A stretch of DNA of 64,000 nt from contig NZ_SNZJ01000002.1 in assembly GCF_004363555.1 (NCBI RefSeq), forward strand, positions 1 through 64,000. The letters run 5' to 3'. This DNA is from Halomonas ventosae (GTDB taxonomy: Bacteria > Pseudomonadota > Gammaproteobacteria > Pseudomonadales > Halomonadaceae). Every line of letters begins with the position of its first letter. Position 1 is the stretch's first letter. Of this stretch, positions 54,371 through 63,071 are shown piece by piece. Made by a program: the position numbers and the translations under genes. The notes under the pieces are model-generated. The model did not search any database, was not told where the DNA came from, and was given only the letters and a program-made list of their open reading frames with translations.

Positions 54371-54407
54371 ATGCGGACATGCCGGTGCGAGGCACCGAGG
54401 GGCGGTC

Positions 54408-55694
54408 TTAGCCCTCCACCACCTTCAGGTGCGGGGCGGTATGGCCGAGGTTCTCCAGCAGGCTCTCGCTGTACCAGTCGATGAAGTCGATCACCCCGAA
54501 CTCGTAGGTCTCCGAGTAGGGGCCGGGCTCGTAGCCCCGGGAGTTGATCCCGCGCTGGTTCTCCTCCGCCAGGCGGCGGTCCTGCTCGTTGGTGGCGTCC
54601 CACACGCGGCGCAGCTGGGTCGGGTCGTAATCGACTCCCTCCACGGCGTCCTTGTGGACCAGCCACTTGGTGGTCACCACCGTCTGCTGGGGTCCCAGCG
54701 GCATCACCCGGAACACCACGGCATGGTCGCCCATGAAGTGGTTCCAGGAGTTGGGCAGGTGCAGGATGCGCAGCGAGCCCATGTCGGGGCTCTCGAGCCG
54801 GCCCATCAGCTTGCGGCATGCCGGCCGGCCATCGATGGTCATCGACACCGTGCCCTCCAGCAGCGGGGTGCGGGTCAGGCGGTTGCGCTTGCCCAGGCGG
54901 CTGAGCCGCCAGGGCACGCCCATCGCCTCCCACTGCTGCTGCTTGCGCTCCACCAGCGCCCGGTAGGACGGCGTGGCGCGCGGGTCGTCGCTGTCGTCGA
55001 ACTCCTGCAGCGAGTTGAGCAGCTCCGGATGGGCGCCGTTGCAGTGGTAGCACTCGCGGTTGTTCTCGATCACCAGCTTCCAGTTGGCCTGCTCGACGAT
55101 GCTGGACTCCACCGCGACCTTGACGTTCTCCATGTCGTAGGGGGCGAGGTAGTGCTCCAGGCGCTCGAGGAAGTCGTCGATGGCCGGCGGCTCCTCGGCC
55201 AGGCTGACGAAGAGGTAGCCGCCGGCGCTGCGCACCTTGACGGGCTTGAGGCCGTAGGCGGCGAGGTCGAAGGCCGTGCCCATGTCGCTGCCGGCGAACA
55301 GCAGCCGGCCGTCCAGCTCGTAGGTCCACTGGTGGTAGGGGCAGACCAGCTTGGCGACCTTGCCCTTGTCGCTGACGCAGAGCCGGGAGCCGCGATGCCG
55401 GCAGACGTTGTGGAAGGCATGGATCTCGCCCTTATCGCCCCGCACGATGATCACCGGGTTGTCGCCCACCTCGAGGGTCATGAAGTTGCCCTTGGCGGGA
55501 ATCTCGCAGGTCATCCCGGCGAACAGCCACTCCTTCTCGAAGATCTCCTGCATGTCCAGTGCGAACAGCCGGGCATCGTTGTAGAAGGGCTGGGGCAGCG
55601 AGAAGTTCCGCCGGCGGTGCAGCAGCATCTCGACGGTGGCTTCGCGTGCCGGTGCCAGGGGGTCATCCAGGCGAGCGGGAGACATGGGGTCCAT
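54408..55694 (-). CDS. gbcA: glycine betaine monooxygenase, Rieske oxygenase subunit
   Basis: 428-residue Rieske non-heme iron oxygenase that removes one methyl from glycine betaine as formaldehyde, giving dimethylglycine. The Rieske 2Fe-2S site is CRHRGSRLC ... CPYHQWTYELDG (about 91-120). The catalytic iron ligands are expected in ECYHCNGAHPELL (two His) and a later Asp. Length and motifs match the Pseudomonas and Chromohalobacter enzymes. Start at 55694 or the internal ATG at 55685. It is divergent from gbcB, its reductase, across a 329-bp shared control region. Confidence 0.93.
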   Translation of the reverse strand: MDPMSPARLDDPLAPAREATVEMLLHRRRNFSLPQPFYNDARLFALDMQEIFEKEWLFAGMTCEIPAKGNFMTLEVGDNPVIIVRGDKGEIHAFHNVCRHRGSRLCVSDKGKVAKLVCPYHQWTYELDGRLLFAGSDMGTAFDLAAYGLKPVKVRSAGGYLFVSLAEEPPAIDDFLERLEHYLAPYDMENVKVAVESSIVEQANWKLVIENNRECYHCNGAHPELLNSLQEFDDSDDPRATPSYRALVERKQQQWEAMGVPWRLSRLGKRNRLTRTPLLEGTVSMTIDGRPACRKLMGRLESPDMGSLRILHLPNSWNHFMGDHAVVFRVMPLGPQQTVVTTKWLVHKDAVEGVDYDPTQLRRVWDATNEQDRRLAEENQRGINSRGYEPGPYSETYEFGVIDFIDWYSESLLENLGHTAPHLKVVEG

Positions 55695-56023
55695 GACGAT
55701 ACGTCCTCTAGCTGGGCCGCTCGGGCGGCCTCGGGGTTGTTCGGGAAAAACCGGGGTGCTGTGGATGGCCGCTCACGGACGATGATGGTGGCGGATTGCG
55801 GCGAGTGTGGATCAGCGGCCCGGGGGGCAGTTGTCTGGCCGCGACGCGCGATGACGCGGCAGCGACGCGACGGGCCATGGTGGGAGGGGAGGCGGGAGGC
55901 CACGGGCATGTTCGTGTCGCTGGCAGGCAAGTCACGGCCCCTCAGGCTGCGCAGAATGCGCTCAACGGCAGGCGGTGGTACCGCGGTCGGAGGCCTTCAT
56001 GCTGCAGCCCGGGCGACTCGACA
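55695..56023. promoter_or_regulatory. divergent gbcA-gbcB control region
   Basis: 329 bp without genes. It holds the motif TGCCTGCCAGCGACAC on the minus strand (55914-55929), shared with the region ahead of gbdR, and another GCAGCGACGCG element near 55857-55867. In Pseudomonas this kind of region binds GbdR. Promoter boxes are not clear. Confidence 0.45.
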
Positions 56024-57130
56024 ATGACAATGAGCTTTCTCAATCCCGTCACGACCCAGACCTGGACCAACGGCCGCCACCTGGTGCGCTGCGTCAAGGT
56101 GATCCAGGAGACCTGGGATACCCGCACCTTCTGCTTCATGGCCGAACAGCCGGTGATGTTCTTCTTCAAGCCGGGACAGTTCGTGACCCTGGAGCTGGAG
56201 ATCGATGGCCAGCAGGTGATGCGCTCCTACACCATCTCCAGCTCCCCCTCCGTGCCCTACAGCTTCTCGATCACCGTCAAGCGTATCCCGGGGGGGATGG
56301 TCTCCAACTGGCTGCACGACAACCTGGGGGTCAACGACGAGCTGGCGGTGCACGGGCCGGCAGGCAACTTCAACGTCATCGACTACCCTGCCGAGAAGGT
56401 GCTGATGCTCTCCGGCGGGGTGGGGATCACGCCGCTGATGTCCATGGCACGCTGGTTCTTCGATACCAACGCGGCGGTGGATCTGCAGTTCGTGCATAGC
56501 GCACGGACGCCGCGGGACATCATCTTCCACCGCGAGCTCGAGCACATCTTCTCGCGGATTCCCGAGTTCAGGCTGCATATCGTGTGCGAGCGCAGCGATG
56601 AACTGGGCGACGCCTGGGCTGGCTTTCGCGGCTACCTCGGCCTGCCGATGCTCGAGCTGATGGCGCCGGACTTCATGGACCGCGAGATCTTCTGCTGCGG
56701 CCCCACGCCCTACATGCTGGCCATCAAGCAGCTGCTCCGGGCCCAGGGCTTCGACATGAGCCGCTACCATGAGGAGTCCTTCGGGGCCACGCCGGTCGAG
56801 GTGCAGGAGGAGGTCCTGGAACATGTCGAGCAGGCAGAGGCGGAGGCCGAGGAACTCGACGTCGCCGACATGATCAGCGTCGAGTTCCGCCAGTCCGGAA
56901 AGAGCGTGCGCATCCAGCCGGGCGACACGGTGCATACCGCGGCGGCCAAGCTGGGTCTGCACATTCCCAAGGCCTGCGGCATGGGGATCTGCGGGACCTG
57001 CCGGGTCCCGCTGGCATCGGGCCAGGTCGACATGGAGCACAACGGCGGCATCACCGACGAGGACGTGGCGGACGGCTATATCCTCTCCTGCTGCAGCAAG
57101 CCCCTGGGCGACGTGGTGGTGGAGTATTGA
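56024..57130 (+). CDS. gbcB: glycine betaine monooxygenase, reductase subunit
   Basis: 368-residue ferredoxin-NAD(P)H reductase partner of GbcA. FAD domain (about 15-115; RSYTISSSPS is the FAD motif), NAD domain (about 120-250; LSGGVGITPLMSMARWF and CCGPTPYMLAIK), then a C-terminal plant-type 2Fe-2S ferredoxin domain (about 285-368; CGMGICGTCRVPL and a later Cys in LSCCSKPLG). It carries electrons from NADH to the Rieske centre. The ATG at 56024 is chosen over long in-frame upstream codons; 56030 is possible. Confidence 0.93.
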   Translation: MTMSFLNPVTTQTWTNGRHLVRCVKVIQETWDTRTFCFMAEQPVMFFFKPGQFVTLELEIDGQQVMRSYTISSSPSVPYSFSITVKRIPGGMVSNWLHDNLGVNDELAVHGPAGNFNVIDYPAEKVLMLSGGVGITPLMSMARWFFDTNAAVDLQFVHSARTPRDIIFHRELEHIFSRIPEFRLHIVCERSDELGDAWAGFRGYLGLPMLELMAPDFMDREIFCCGPTPYMLAIKQLLRAQGFDMSRYHEESFGATPVEVQEEVLEHVEQAEAEAEELDVADMISVEFRQSGKSVRIQPGDTVHTAAAKLGLHIPKACGMGICGTCRVPLASGQVDMEHNGGITDEDVADGYILSCCSKPLGDVVVEY

Positions 57131-57149
57131 CCGCGCCGCCCTCGGTCTT

Positions 57150-57926
57150 TCAGAGCGAAAAGCCACCATCGACGGCAATGGCCTGCCCCGTCACATGTTC
57201 CGCACAGGCCAGATAGACGGCCAGCTGGCCCATGTCCTCCGGGGTCTGGGCCACGCCCTGGGGGAGCAGCGTCTTCTGGTGGCGCTCCCAGGAGGCCTCC
57301 TCGCTCTCGCCCTCCTGGCGCCAGCGCCCCGATAGTCCCTCCTCGCCTCGCCACATCCCGGTGCCGACGATGCCCGGGCAGAGCGCGTTCACGGTCACCC
57401 CCTCCGTCGCGACCTCCTTGGCGACGGCATTGGTGAAGCCGATGACGGCAAACTTCGATGCCGAGTAGTGGGACAGGTCCGGGAAGCCCACCTTGCCGGC
57501 GATCGATGCCACGTTGATGATTCGGCCGAAGCGTCTCGGGCGCATCACGCGCAGTTCCGCCTGGGTGCAGAGGAAGACTCCCCTGGCGTTGACCGCCATG
57601 ATCCGGTCCCAGTCATCGGCCGAGAGTTCGGCGACCGACTTGATGCTGATGATCCCTGCGTTGTTGACGGCGATATCGAGGTGGCCGAAGGCGGCTGCCA
57701 CGTCATCGACCAGCTGGTTGATCGAGTCGGGCTCCGCCACGTCGACCTTCAAGGCCAGGCTTTGCCGGCCCAGTGCCTCGACCTTGCTGGCCGTTTCCCT
57801 GGCGATGTCGATATCCAGGTCAGCGACCGCCACGTCTGCCCCGGCCTGTGCCAGGGCCAGGGCGACTCCCTGTCCGATGCCGCGGCCACCGCCGGTGACC
57901 AATGCCGTCTTGCCATTGAGTTGCAT
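57150..57926 (-). CDS. short-chain dehydrogenase/reductase
   Basis: 258-residue classical SDR. Cofactor motif TGGGRGIGQG (about 10-19) with Asp at the end of the second strand (VADLDID), favouring NAD(H). NNAG near 90, catalytic Ser in NVASIAGKVG and the YSASK motif (about 155-159). It lies 69 bp downstream of the flavin monooxygenase and is likely co-transcribed from the sigma-54 promoter. The pair fits oxidation of an alcohol to a ketone (SDR) and of the ketone by a Baeyer-Villiger-type reaction (monooxygenase). Diacetyl/acetoin or 3-hydroxybutyrate-type substrates are also possible. Confidence 0.85.
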   Translation of the reverse strand: MQLNGKTALVTGGGRGIGQGVALALAQAGADVAVADLDIDIARETASKVEALGRQSLALKVDVAEPDSINQLVDDVAAAFGHLDIAVNNAGIISIKSVAELSADDWDRIMAVNARGVFLCTQAELRVMRPRRFGRIINVASIAGKVGFPDLSHYSASKFAVIGFTNAVAKEVATEGVTVNALCPGIVGTGMWRGEEGLSGRWRQEGESEEASWERHQKTLLPQGVAQTPEDMGQLAVYLACAEHVTGQAIAVDGGFSL

Positions 57927-57995
57927 AGGGGATGCTCCCTTGAAGCGTGAAGGTGCTGGCCCGACACGCTCGGCGTGCCGGACCGCTGCGGGGGA

Positions 57996-59795
57996 TCAGG
58001 CGAGGTGGTGGACCTCCTGCAGGCCGTAGACCGGTGTCGGGATGCCCTCCTGGCGCGCCTTGAGCTGCAGTGCCAGGTACCGGGAGTAGTGGCGCGACTG
58101 GTGGAGGTTGCCGCCGTGGAACCACAGCGCCTCCTGCTGGGTGGGCTTCCACATGTTGCGCAGCTCGCCTTCCCAGGGCCCCGGATCCTTCGGGGTGTCG
58201 GAGCCCAGGCCCCAGCACTTGCCGACCTTGTCGGCCACCTCCTGGGAGATGATGCGTGCCGCCCAGCCGTTCATGGAGCCGTAGCCGGTGGCGTAGACGA
58301 TGAGGTCCGCGGGTAGCTCGGTGCCGTCGGTGAGGGTCACCGAGCGCGGGTTGATGCACTCGATGCCGACGCCACTGCGCAGCTTGATCTCGCCGTTGGC
58401 GACCAGGTCGCTGGCGCCCACGTCGATGTAGTAGCCCGACCCCCGCCGCAGGTACTTGAGGAAGAGGCCGGAGTCGTCGGAACCGAAGTCCAGCAGGAAG
58501 CCGGCCTCCTCCAGCCGCTGGTAGAACTCGGCGTCCCGCTCGCGGATCTCGTCGAAGGCTGGCTTCTGGATGTCGGGCAGCACCTTGTAGGGGATCGAGG
58601 CGAAGATCAGGTCGGCCGTGTCGTGGGTGATGCCGCTGCGCACGGCCTCCTCGGAGTAGAGCGGGCCGAGCACCACGTCCATCAGTGAGTCGGACTTCAC
58701 GATATGGGTCGAGGAGCGCTGCAGCATGGTGACGTCGGCCTCGTTCTCCCAGAGCGCCGCGCAGATGTCATGGGCGGAGTTGTTGGCACCCACCACGACC
58801 ACCTTCTTGCCGCGATAGGCGTCCGGCCCGGGGTGCTGGCTGGAGTGCTGCTGCTCGCCCTCGAAGCGCTCGGCGCCCGGGAAGTGGGGAACATTGGGCA
58901 TGCCCGACATGCCGGTGGCCAGCACCAGCTGCTGCGGCCGCAGCGTGACCCGCTCGCCGTCGCGGTTGACTTCGACGATCCACTCCCCCCTGGTCTCGTC
59001 GTAGCGGGCGCTCTCGCATTCGGTGGCGCCCCAGTAGTTGAGCTCCATCACCTGGGTGTACATCTCCAGCCAGTCGCCCAGCTTGTCCTTGGGCGCGAAG
59101 ACCGGCCAGTTCTCGGGGAAGGGAATGTAGGGCAGGTGGTCGTACCAGACCGGGTCATGCAGGCAGAGCGACTTGTAGCGGTTGCGCCAGGAGTCGCCGG
59201 GGCGCGGGTTCTTCTCCACCACGATGGTGGGGACGTCCAGCTGGCGCAGGCGTGCGGCGAGCGCGATGCCGCCCTGGCCGCCGCCGATGATCACGCAGTA
59301 GGGCTGGCGCGTGTAGCCCAGCTCCTGCTGCTCGCGCTGGCGTGCCTCCAGCCAGGTCTCGCGTGACTTGCTGGCGCCGTGCTGGGCGCCCTTGGGGCGG
59401 CGTTCCCGGCTGGGCTCGGGATGGTCCTTGAGCCCCTGCATGGTGGTCAGCAGCGTCCAGCACCGGCCGTCCTTCAAGCGCAGCAGCCCCTTGCCGCTGG
59501 CTACCGCCGTCTCGAAGGTGATCCAGGCCTCGATCACGCCGTCGGCCTCGTTGGCCTTGCCGTCCAGGCGCCAGTTCGTGGGGCGTGTCTCGTCCAGGGT
59601 GGCCTCCAGCATGGACTGGATCTCCTCCTTGCCCTCCAGCGTCTTGAGGTTCCAGGTGAAGGTGACCAGGTCACGCCAGTAGCACTCCTCGCCGAACAGG
59701 TCCACGACCTGCTGGCGGTCTCTCTCGTGCAGGGCGGCCTCGAACTGCTCCAGCCATTGGGTGACATCTTGGGTCGGCGTGCGTGTTGTCATCAT
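57996..59795 (-). CDS. flavin-containing monooxygenase with N-terminal NTF2-like domain
   Basis: 599 residues. The first about 130 form an SnoaL/NTF2-like domain (VTQWLEQFEAALHERDRQQV ... RCWTLLTTMQGL). The rest is a flavin monooxygenase of the FMO/Baeyer-Villiger class: FAD motif IIGGGQGGIALAARL (about 170), the FMO fingerprint-like FEGEQQHSSQH (about 310), and NADPH motif VVVGANNSAHDICAAL (about 332). The start at 59795 (or 59792) follows GGAGAACA. A -24/-12 promoter lies 41 bp upstream (59836-59851). The substrate is unknown; the neighbouring SDR and AcoR-type activator suggest a small alcohol, ketone or aldehyde-derived compound. Confidence 0.86.
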   Translation of the reverse strand: MMTTRTPTQDVTQWLEQFEAALHERDRQQVVDLFGEECYWRDLVTFTWNLKTLEGKEEIQSMLEATLDETRPTNWRLDGKANEADGVIEAWITFETAVASGKGLLRLKDGRCWTLLTTMQGLKDHPEPSRERRPKGAQHGASKSRETWLEARQREQQELGYTRQPYCVIIGGGQGGIALAARLRQLDVPTIVVEKNPRPGDSWRNRYKSLCLHDPVWYDHLPYIPFPENWPVFAPKDKLGDWLEMYTQVMELNYWGATECESARYDETRGEWIVEVNRDGERVTLRPQQLVLATGMSGMPNVPHFPGAERFEGEQQHSSQHPGPDAYRGKKVVVVGANNSAHDICAALWENEADVTMLQRSSTHIVKSDSLMDVVLGPLYSEEAVRSGITHDTADLIFASIPYKVLPDIQKPAFDEIRERDAEFYQRLEEAGFLLDFGSDDSGLFLKYLRRGSGYYIDVGASDLVANGEIKLRSGVGIECINPRSVTLTDGTELPADLIVYATGYGSMNGWAARIISQEVADKVGKCWGLGSDTPKDPGPWEGELRNMWKPTQQEALWFHGGNLHQSRHYSRYLALQLKARQEGIPTPVYGLQEVHHLA

Positions 59796-59835
59796 TGTTC
59801 TCCACTGCTCGTCATGGGGTGTGCCCCCTGACTGA

Positions 59836-59851
59836 GGCAGCATTCATGCCA
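59836..59851 (-). promoter_or_regulatory. sigma-54 promoter of the monooxygenase-SDR operon
   Basis: On the minus strand TGGCATGAATGCTGCC matches the -24/-12 consensus TGGCACG-N4-TTGC, with GG and GC spaced exactly 10 bases apart. It lies 41 bp upstream of the monooxygenase start and faces the gene for a sigma-54 activator, which supports it strongly. Confidence 0.8.
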
Positions 59852-59877
59852 GGCGCGGGACGCGATGGCCGGCATGG

Positions 59878-59895
59878 TTTTCAATGCATTGAAAA
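59878..59895. promoter_or_regulatory. 18-bp perfect palindrome, candidate activator site
   Basis: TTTTCAATGCATTGAAAA is a perfect palindrome, 27 bp upstream of the -24 element. A second shorter palindrome TTACAGCTGTAA lies at 59999-60010, about 120 bp further. Both are placed as upstream activator sites of a sigma-54 promoter and could bind the regulator encoded at 60147. Confidence 0.55.
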
Positions 59896-60146
59896 ACAGG
59901 GAAATTGAGTTCTCTGGGCAGGGCCAGGGCCCGTCGGGCATCGGTGTCCGGGGCCGGCGGATGGCGTGCCACCTGTCACGGCCATGACGGCCAGGACGTT
60001 ACAGCTGTAATGCCCGACCAAGGGCGAAGGCCTTGTCGATTGACTCTCCGCCGGGGCGGCATAGGCTGGGAGGCTGGCCTGCCAGACAACAACAACGGTC
60101 CCGTCGCCCCTTCCTGCCTGGCTAAGCGGGACCCCGGGAGGCAGAC

Positions 60147-62102
60147 ATGAGCCTGCAAACCGAACAACGCCAGCATATCGATACGCTGATCCAGCTCAGC
60201 GAAGGCCGTGAGACGGGACTCGGTGCCTGCCGCGAGGTGATCCGTCGCTCCTGGGCACGCTGCGTCGCTGAATACCGCCTCGACCCCAGCCGACCGCGCC
60301 CGGTGCGGGTGCTGACCCAGCAGGCACTGCGCGACCACCAGGAGTCGGTGGACGACCTGCTGCACGTGGCCCGTGCCGGGGTCGACCAGCTCCATGCCCA
60401 GGTGGCCCGGCTGGGCTATGTGCTGCTGCTTACCGACCATCGCGGCATCACCGTGGAGTTCCGTGGCCAGCGCCACCGGGACCGGGCGCTGCGCAAGGCG
60501 GGCCTCTATCTCGGGGCCGACTGGGACGAGCGCTATGCGGGGACCTGTGCCGTCGGCACCTGCATCCACGACACACTGGCCATCACCTGTCATCACGGCG
60601 AGCACTTCGACGCGACCCATATCAACCTGACCTGCACGGCGGCGCCGATCACCGACCCCCAGGGCAACGTGATCGCCGTCCTCGATATCTCGGCCCTGGA
60701 GTCGCCGCGATCCCACGAAAGCCAGAATTTCGGCCTCTCGCTGGTGACGCTCTACGCGCGGATGATCGAGGATGCCTACTTCATGCACCGCTACGGGGAC
60801 TGCCTGATCCTGCGCTATGACACGGCGCGCGAATTCGTTCACCTCAACGGCCGGGGGCTGATCGCCATCGAGGAGGACGGCACCCTCATCGCCGCCAACG
60901 GCAGCGGGCGCGCCCTGATCGACGAGCACCTGCGCCGCTGGCCTTCCTGGTCCCCGGACCGCATGCCCTCGATCACCCAGCTGTTCGACGGCGAGATCAG
61001 CGATTTCCTGGGCATCCTCTCGGCCGGCGGCGACCAGGTTCGGGCCTTCCGCGCCCGGGCCAGTGATGCCATCTGCTTCGTCACCCTCATCGAGCCGCGA
61101 GGGCGGCGTGTCGCCGTGCGCGACCTGCCGGCATCGCCGACGCCGGTGCCGGCACTCGACCGGCTCGCCTCGGACGACCCGGCCATGCATCGGGTGCTCA
61201 AGCTGGCGCGGCGCCTGCGCAACGAGGAGGTGAGCGTGCTGATCACCGGGGAGACCGGCACCGGCAAGGAGGTGCTGGCGCGGGCCCTGCATGACAGCGG
61301 CTCGCGGGCGAGCGGCCCGTTCATCGCGGTGAACTGCGCGGCCATTCCCGAGTCGCTGATCGAGAGCGAGCTCTTCGGCTACCTGCCGGGCGCCTTCACC
61401 GGCGGTCGCCGCCAGGGCATGCGCGGGCTGATCCAGCAGGCCGACGGCGGCACCCTCTTCCTGGACGAGATCGGCGACATGCCGTTGCCGCTGCAGTCGC
61501 GGCTGTTGCGGGTGCTGGCGGAGCGCGAGGTGATGCCCCTCGGCGCTGATACGCCGGTGAAGGTCGACATCCGGGTGATCACCGCCACCCACCGTGACAT
61601 GAGCCGGATGATCGGCGACGGCGACTTTCGGGAGGACCTCTACTACCGGCTCAACGGTGCCCAGCTGCGCCTGCCGGCGCTGCGGGAGCGAGCCGACCGG
61701 CACTTCGTGATCCGCAGCGTCTACGAGGCGCTGGTCGCCGAGCGCGAGCAGGCCACCCGCCTGCGCGCCGATGCCATGAGTGCCCTGCTGGCCTATGGCT
61801 GGCCCGGTAACATCCGGCAGCTGAAGAATGCCCTGGGCTTCGCCCTGGCCACAGTCGAAGGGGACGAGATCACCGTTCATGACCTTCCGGAGGAGTGCCT
61901 GGTCGATGCGCCTCCCGCACCGCTCACCCTGGCACAGGGGGACGACGAGGCGGTGGACGACGATGGGCAGGCCCTCCATGAGCTGTTGCAGCAGGCCCGA
62001 TGGAACATCAGCCAGGTGGCCCGGCGGCTGGGCGTGTCGCGCCCCACCGTCTATCGGCGGATGCAGCGCCACGGCCTGGTGCCGCCGAACCGCAGAGGGT
62101 GA
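60147..62102 (+). CDS. AcoR-type sigma-54-dependent activator
   Basis: 651-residue enhancer-binding protein. N-terminal sensory region with a GAF domain (about 75-195; AGTCAVGTCIHDTLAITCHH) and a further PAS-like part (about 215-320). AAA+ domain at about 345-580: Walker A GETGTGKE near 368, sigma-54 contact loop GAFTGG near 414 (usual GAFTGA), Walker B GGTLFLDEIGDMP near 435. A Fis-type HTH ends the protein (about 610-648; NISQVARRLGVSRPTVYRRM). It is divergent from the monooxygenase operon with its -24/-12 promoter. AcoR relatives sense acetoin or other small organics. Confidence 0.9.
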   Translation: MSLQTEQRQHIDTLIQLSEGRETGLGACREVIRRSWARCVAEYRLDPSRPRPVRVLTQQALRDHQESVDDLLHVARAGVDQLHAQVARLGYVLLLTDHRGITVEFRGQRHRDRALRKAGLYLGADWDERYAGTCAVGTCIHDTLAITCHHGEHFDATHINLTCTAAPITDPQGNVIAVLDISALESPRSHESQNFGLSLVTLYARMIEDAYFMHRYGDCLILRYDTAREFVHLNGRGLIAIEEDGTLIAANGSGRALIDEHLRRWPSWSPDRMPSITQLFDGEISDFLGILSAGGDQVRAFRARASDAICFVTLIEPRGRRVAVRDLPASPTPVPALDRLASDDPAMHRVLKLARRLRNEEVSVLITGETGTGKEVLARALHDSGSRASGPFIAVNCAAIPESLIESELFGYLPGAFTGGRRQGMRGLIQQADGGTLFLDEIGDMPLPLQSRLLRVLAEREVMPLGADTPVKVDIRVITATHRDMSRMIGDGDFREDLYYRLNGAQLRLPALRERADRHFVIRSVYEALVAEREQATRLRADAMSALLAYGWPGNIRQLKNALGFALATVEGDEITVHDLPEECLVDAPPAPLTLAQGDDEAVDDDGQALHELLQQARWNISQVARRLGVSRPTVYRRMQRHGLVPPNRRG

Positions 62103-62179
62103 GGGCGTTCGTGATTCGAGACGGTCCGAGAATGTTAGGGCGAGAAGACGCACCACCACGGATGAGCAGGGAGGCAAGC

Positions 62180-63058
62180 ATGACACAGACACCGCGTATC
62201 GGCCTGGTCGGGGCCGGCCTGATGGGCCACGGCATCGCCCGCAACATCCTTCGGGGCGGTTATCCACTGACGCTCCTGGAGCATCCCGGCAACCAGCCGG
62301 TGGATGACCTGGTGCAGGCGGGGGCACAGCTGGCGAGCACGGGGCGCGAGGTGGCAGAGGCCGCGGATGCGGTGCTGCTCTGCGTGACCGGCTCGCCCCA
62401 GGTCGAGGCGGTGCTCTTCGAACCCGGTGGGGTGCTGGAGGGGCTGGCGCCGGGGGGCGTGGTGATCGACTGCTCCACGGCGCTGCCCAGCTCCACGACC
62501 CGGGTCGCCGCGCGGGTGGTGGAAGCCGGCGGCCACTTCATGGATGCCGCCATGACCCGGACGCCGCGGGAGGCGGAGGAGGGGCGCCTGAACCTGATCG
62601 TGGGGGCCCCTTCGGCGCTGTTCGCCGAGATGCGGCCGCTGCTCGAGAGCTTTGCCGAGAACATCACCCATGCCGGCGAGGTGGGGGCCGGGCATACCCT
62701 GAAGCTTGTGCACAACTTCGTCTCGCTGGGCTTCTCGGCGGTGCTGGCCGAGGCGGCCGCGGCGTCGCGCCGGGCGGGCATCGACGATACGGCCTTCCTC
62801 GAGGTGGTGGGCAAGGGCGGCGGTGGCGGAGTGGTCTTCGACCGCCTGCGGCCCTTCATTGCCGAGGGCGATGCGTCCGGCTTTCGCTTCAGCGTGGCCA
62901 ATGCCAGCAAGGACCTGGGCTACTACCATGCCATGACCGACGAACTGGGGGCCGGTCGCAGCGTCGCCGAGGCGGTGGAGGCACTTTTTGCGGGGATCGA
63001 TGATCAGGGCCTGACGGTGCCGGAAGTCATCCGCGTCCTGGAGGAGAGGAAAGCGTGA
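62180..63058 (+). CDS. 3-hydroxyisobutyrate dehydrogenase-family reductase
   Basis: 292-residue NAD(P)-dependent beta-hydroxyacid dehydrogenase. Rossmann motif GLVGAGLMGHGIA (about 8-20), substrate-site phrase DAAMTRTPREAEEGRLNLIV with the conserved Thr/Arg variation, and catalytic Lys in GHTLKLVHNF (about 172-175). Family members include 3-hydroxyisobutyrate, tartronate-semialdehyde and 2-(hydroxymethyl)glutarate reductases; which this is cannot be told. ATG at 62180 follows AGGGAGG; an in-frame upstream extension overlaps the activator gene. Probably co-transcribed with the transporter after it. Confidence 0.85.
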   Translation: MTQTPRIGLVGAGLMGHGIARNILRGGYPLTLLEHPGNQPVDDLVQAGAQLASTGREVAEAADAVLLCVTGSPQVEAVLFEPGGVLEGLAPGGVVIDCSTALPSSTTRVAARVVEAGGHFMDAAMTRTPREAEEGRLNLIVGAPSALFAEMRPLLESFAENITHAGEVGAGHTLKLVHNFVSLGFSAVLAEAAAASRRAGIDDTAFLEVVGKGGGGGVVFDRLRPFIAEGDASGFRFSVANASKDLGYYHAMTDELGAGRSVAEAVEALFAGIDDQGLTVPEVIRVLEERKA

Positions 63059-63071
63059 GGGAGGCACGGCC

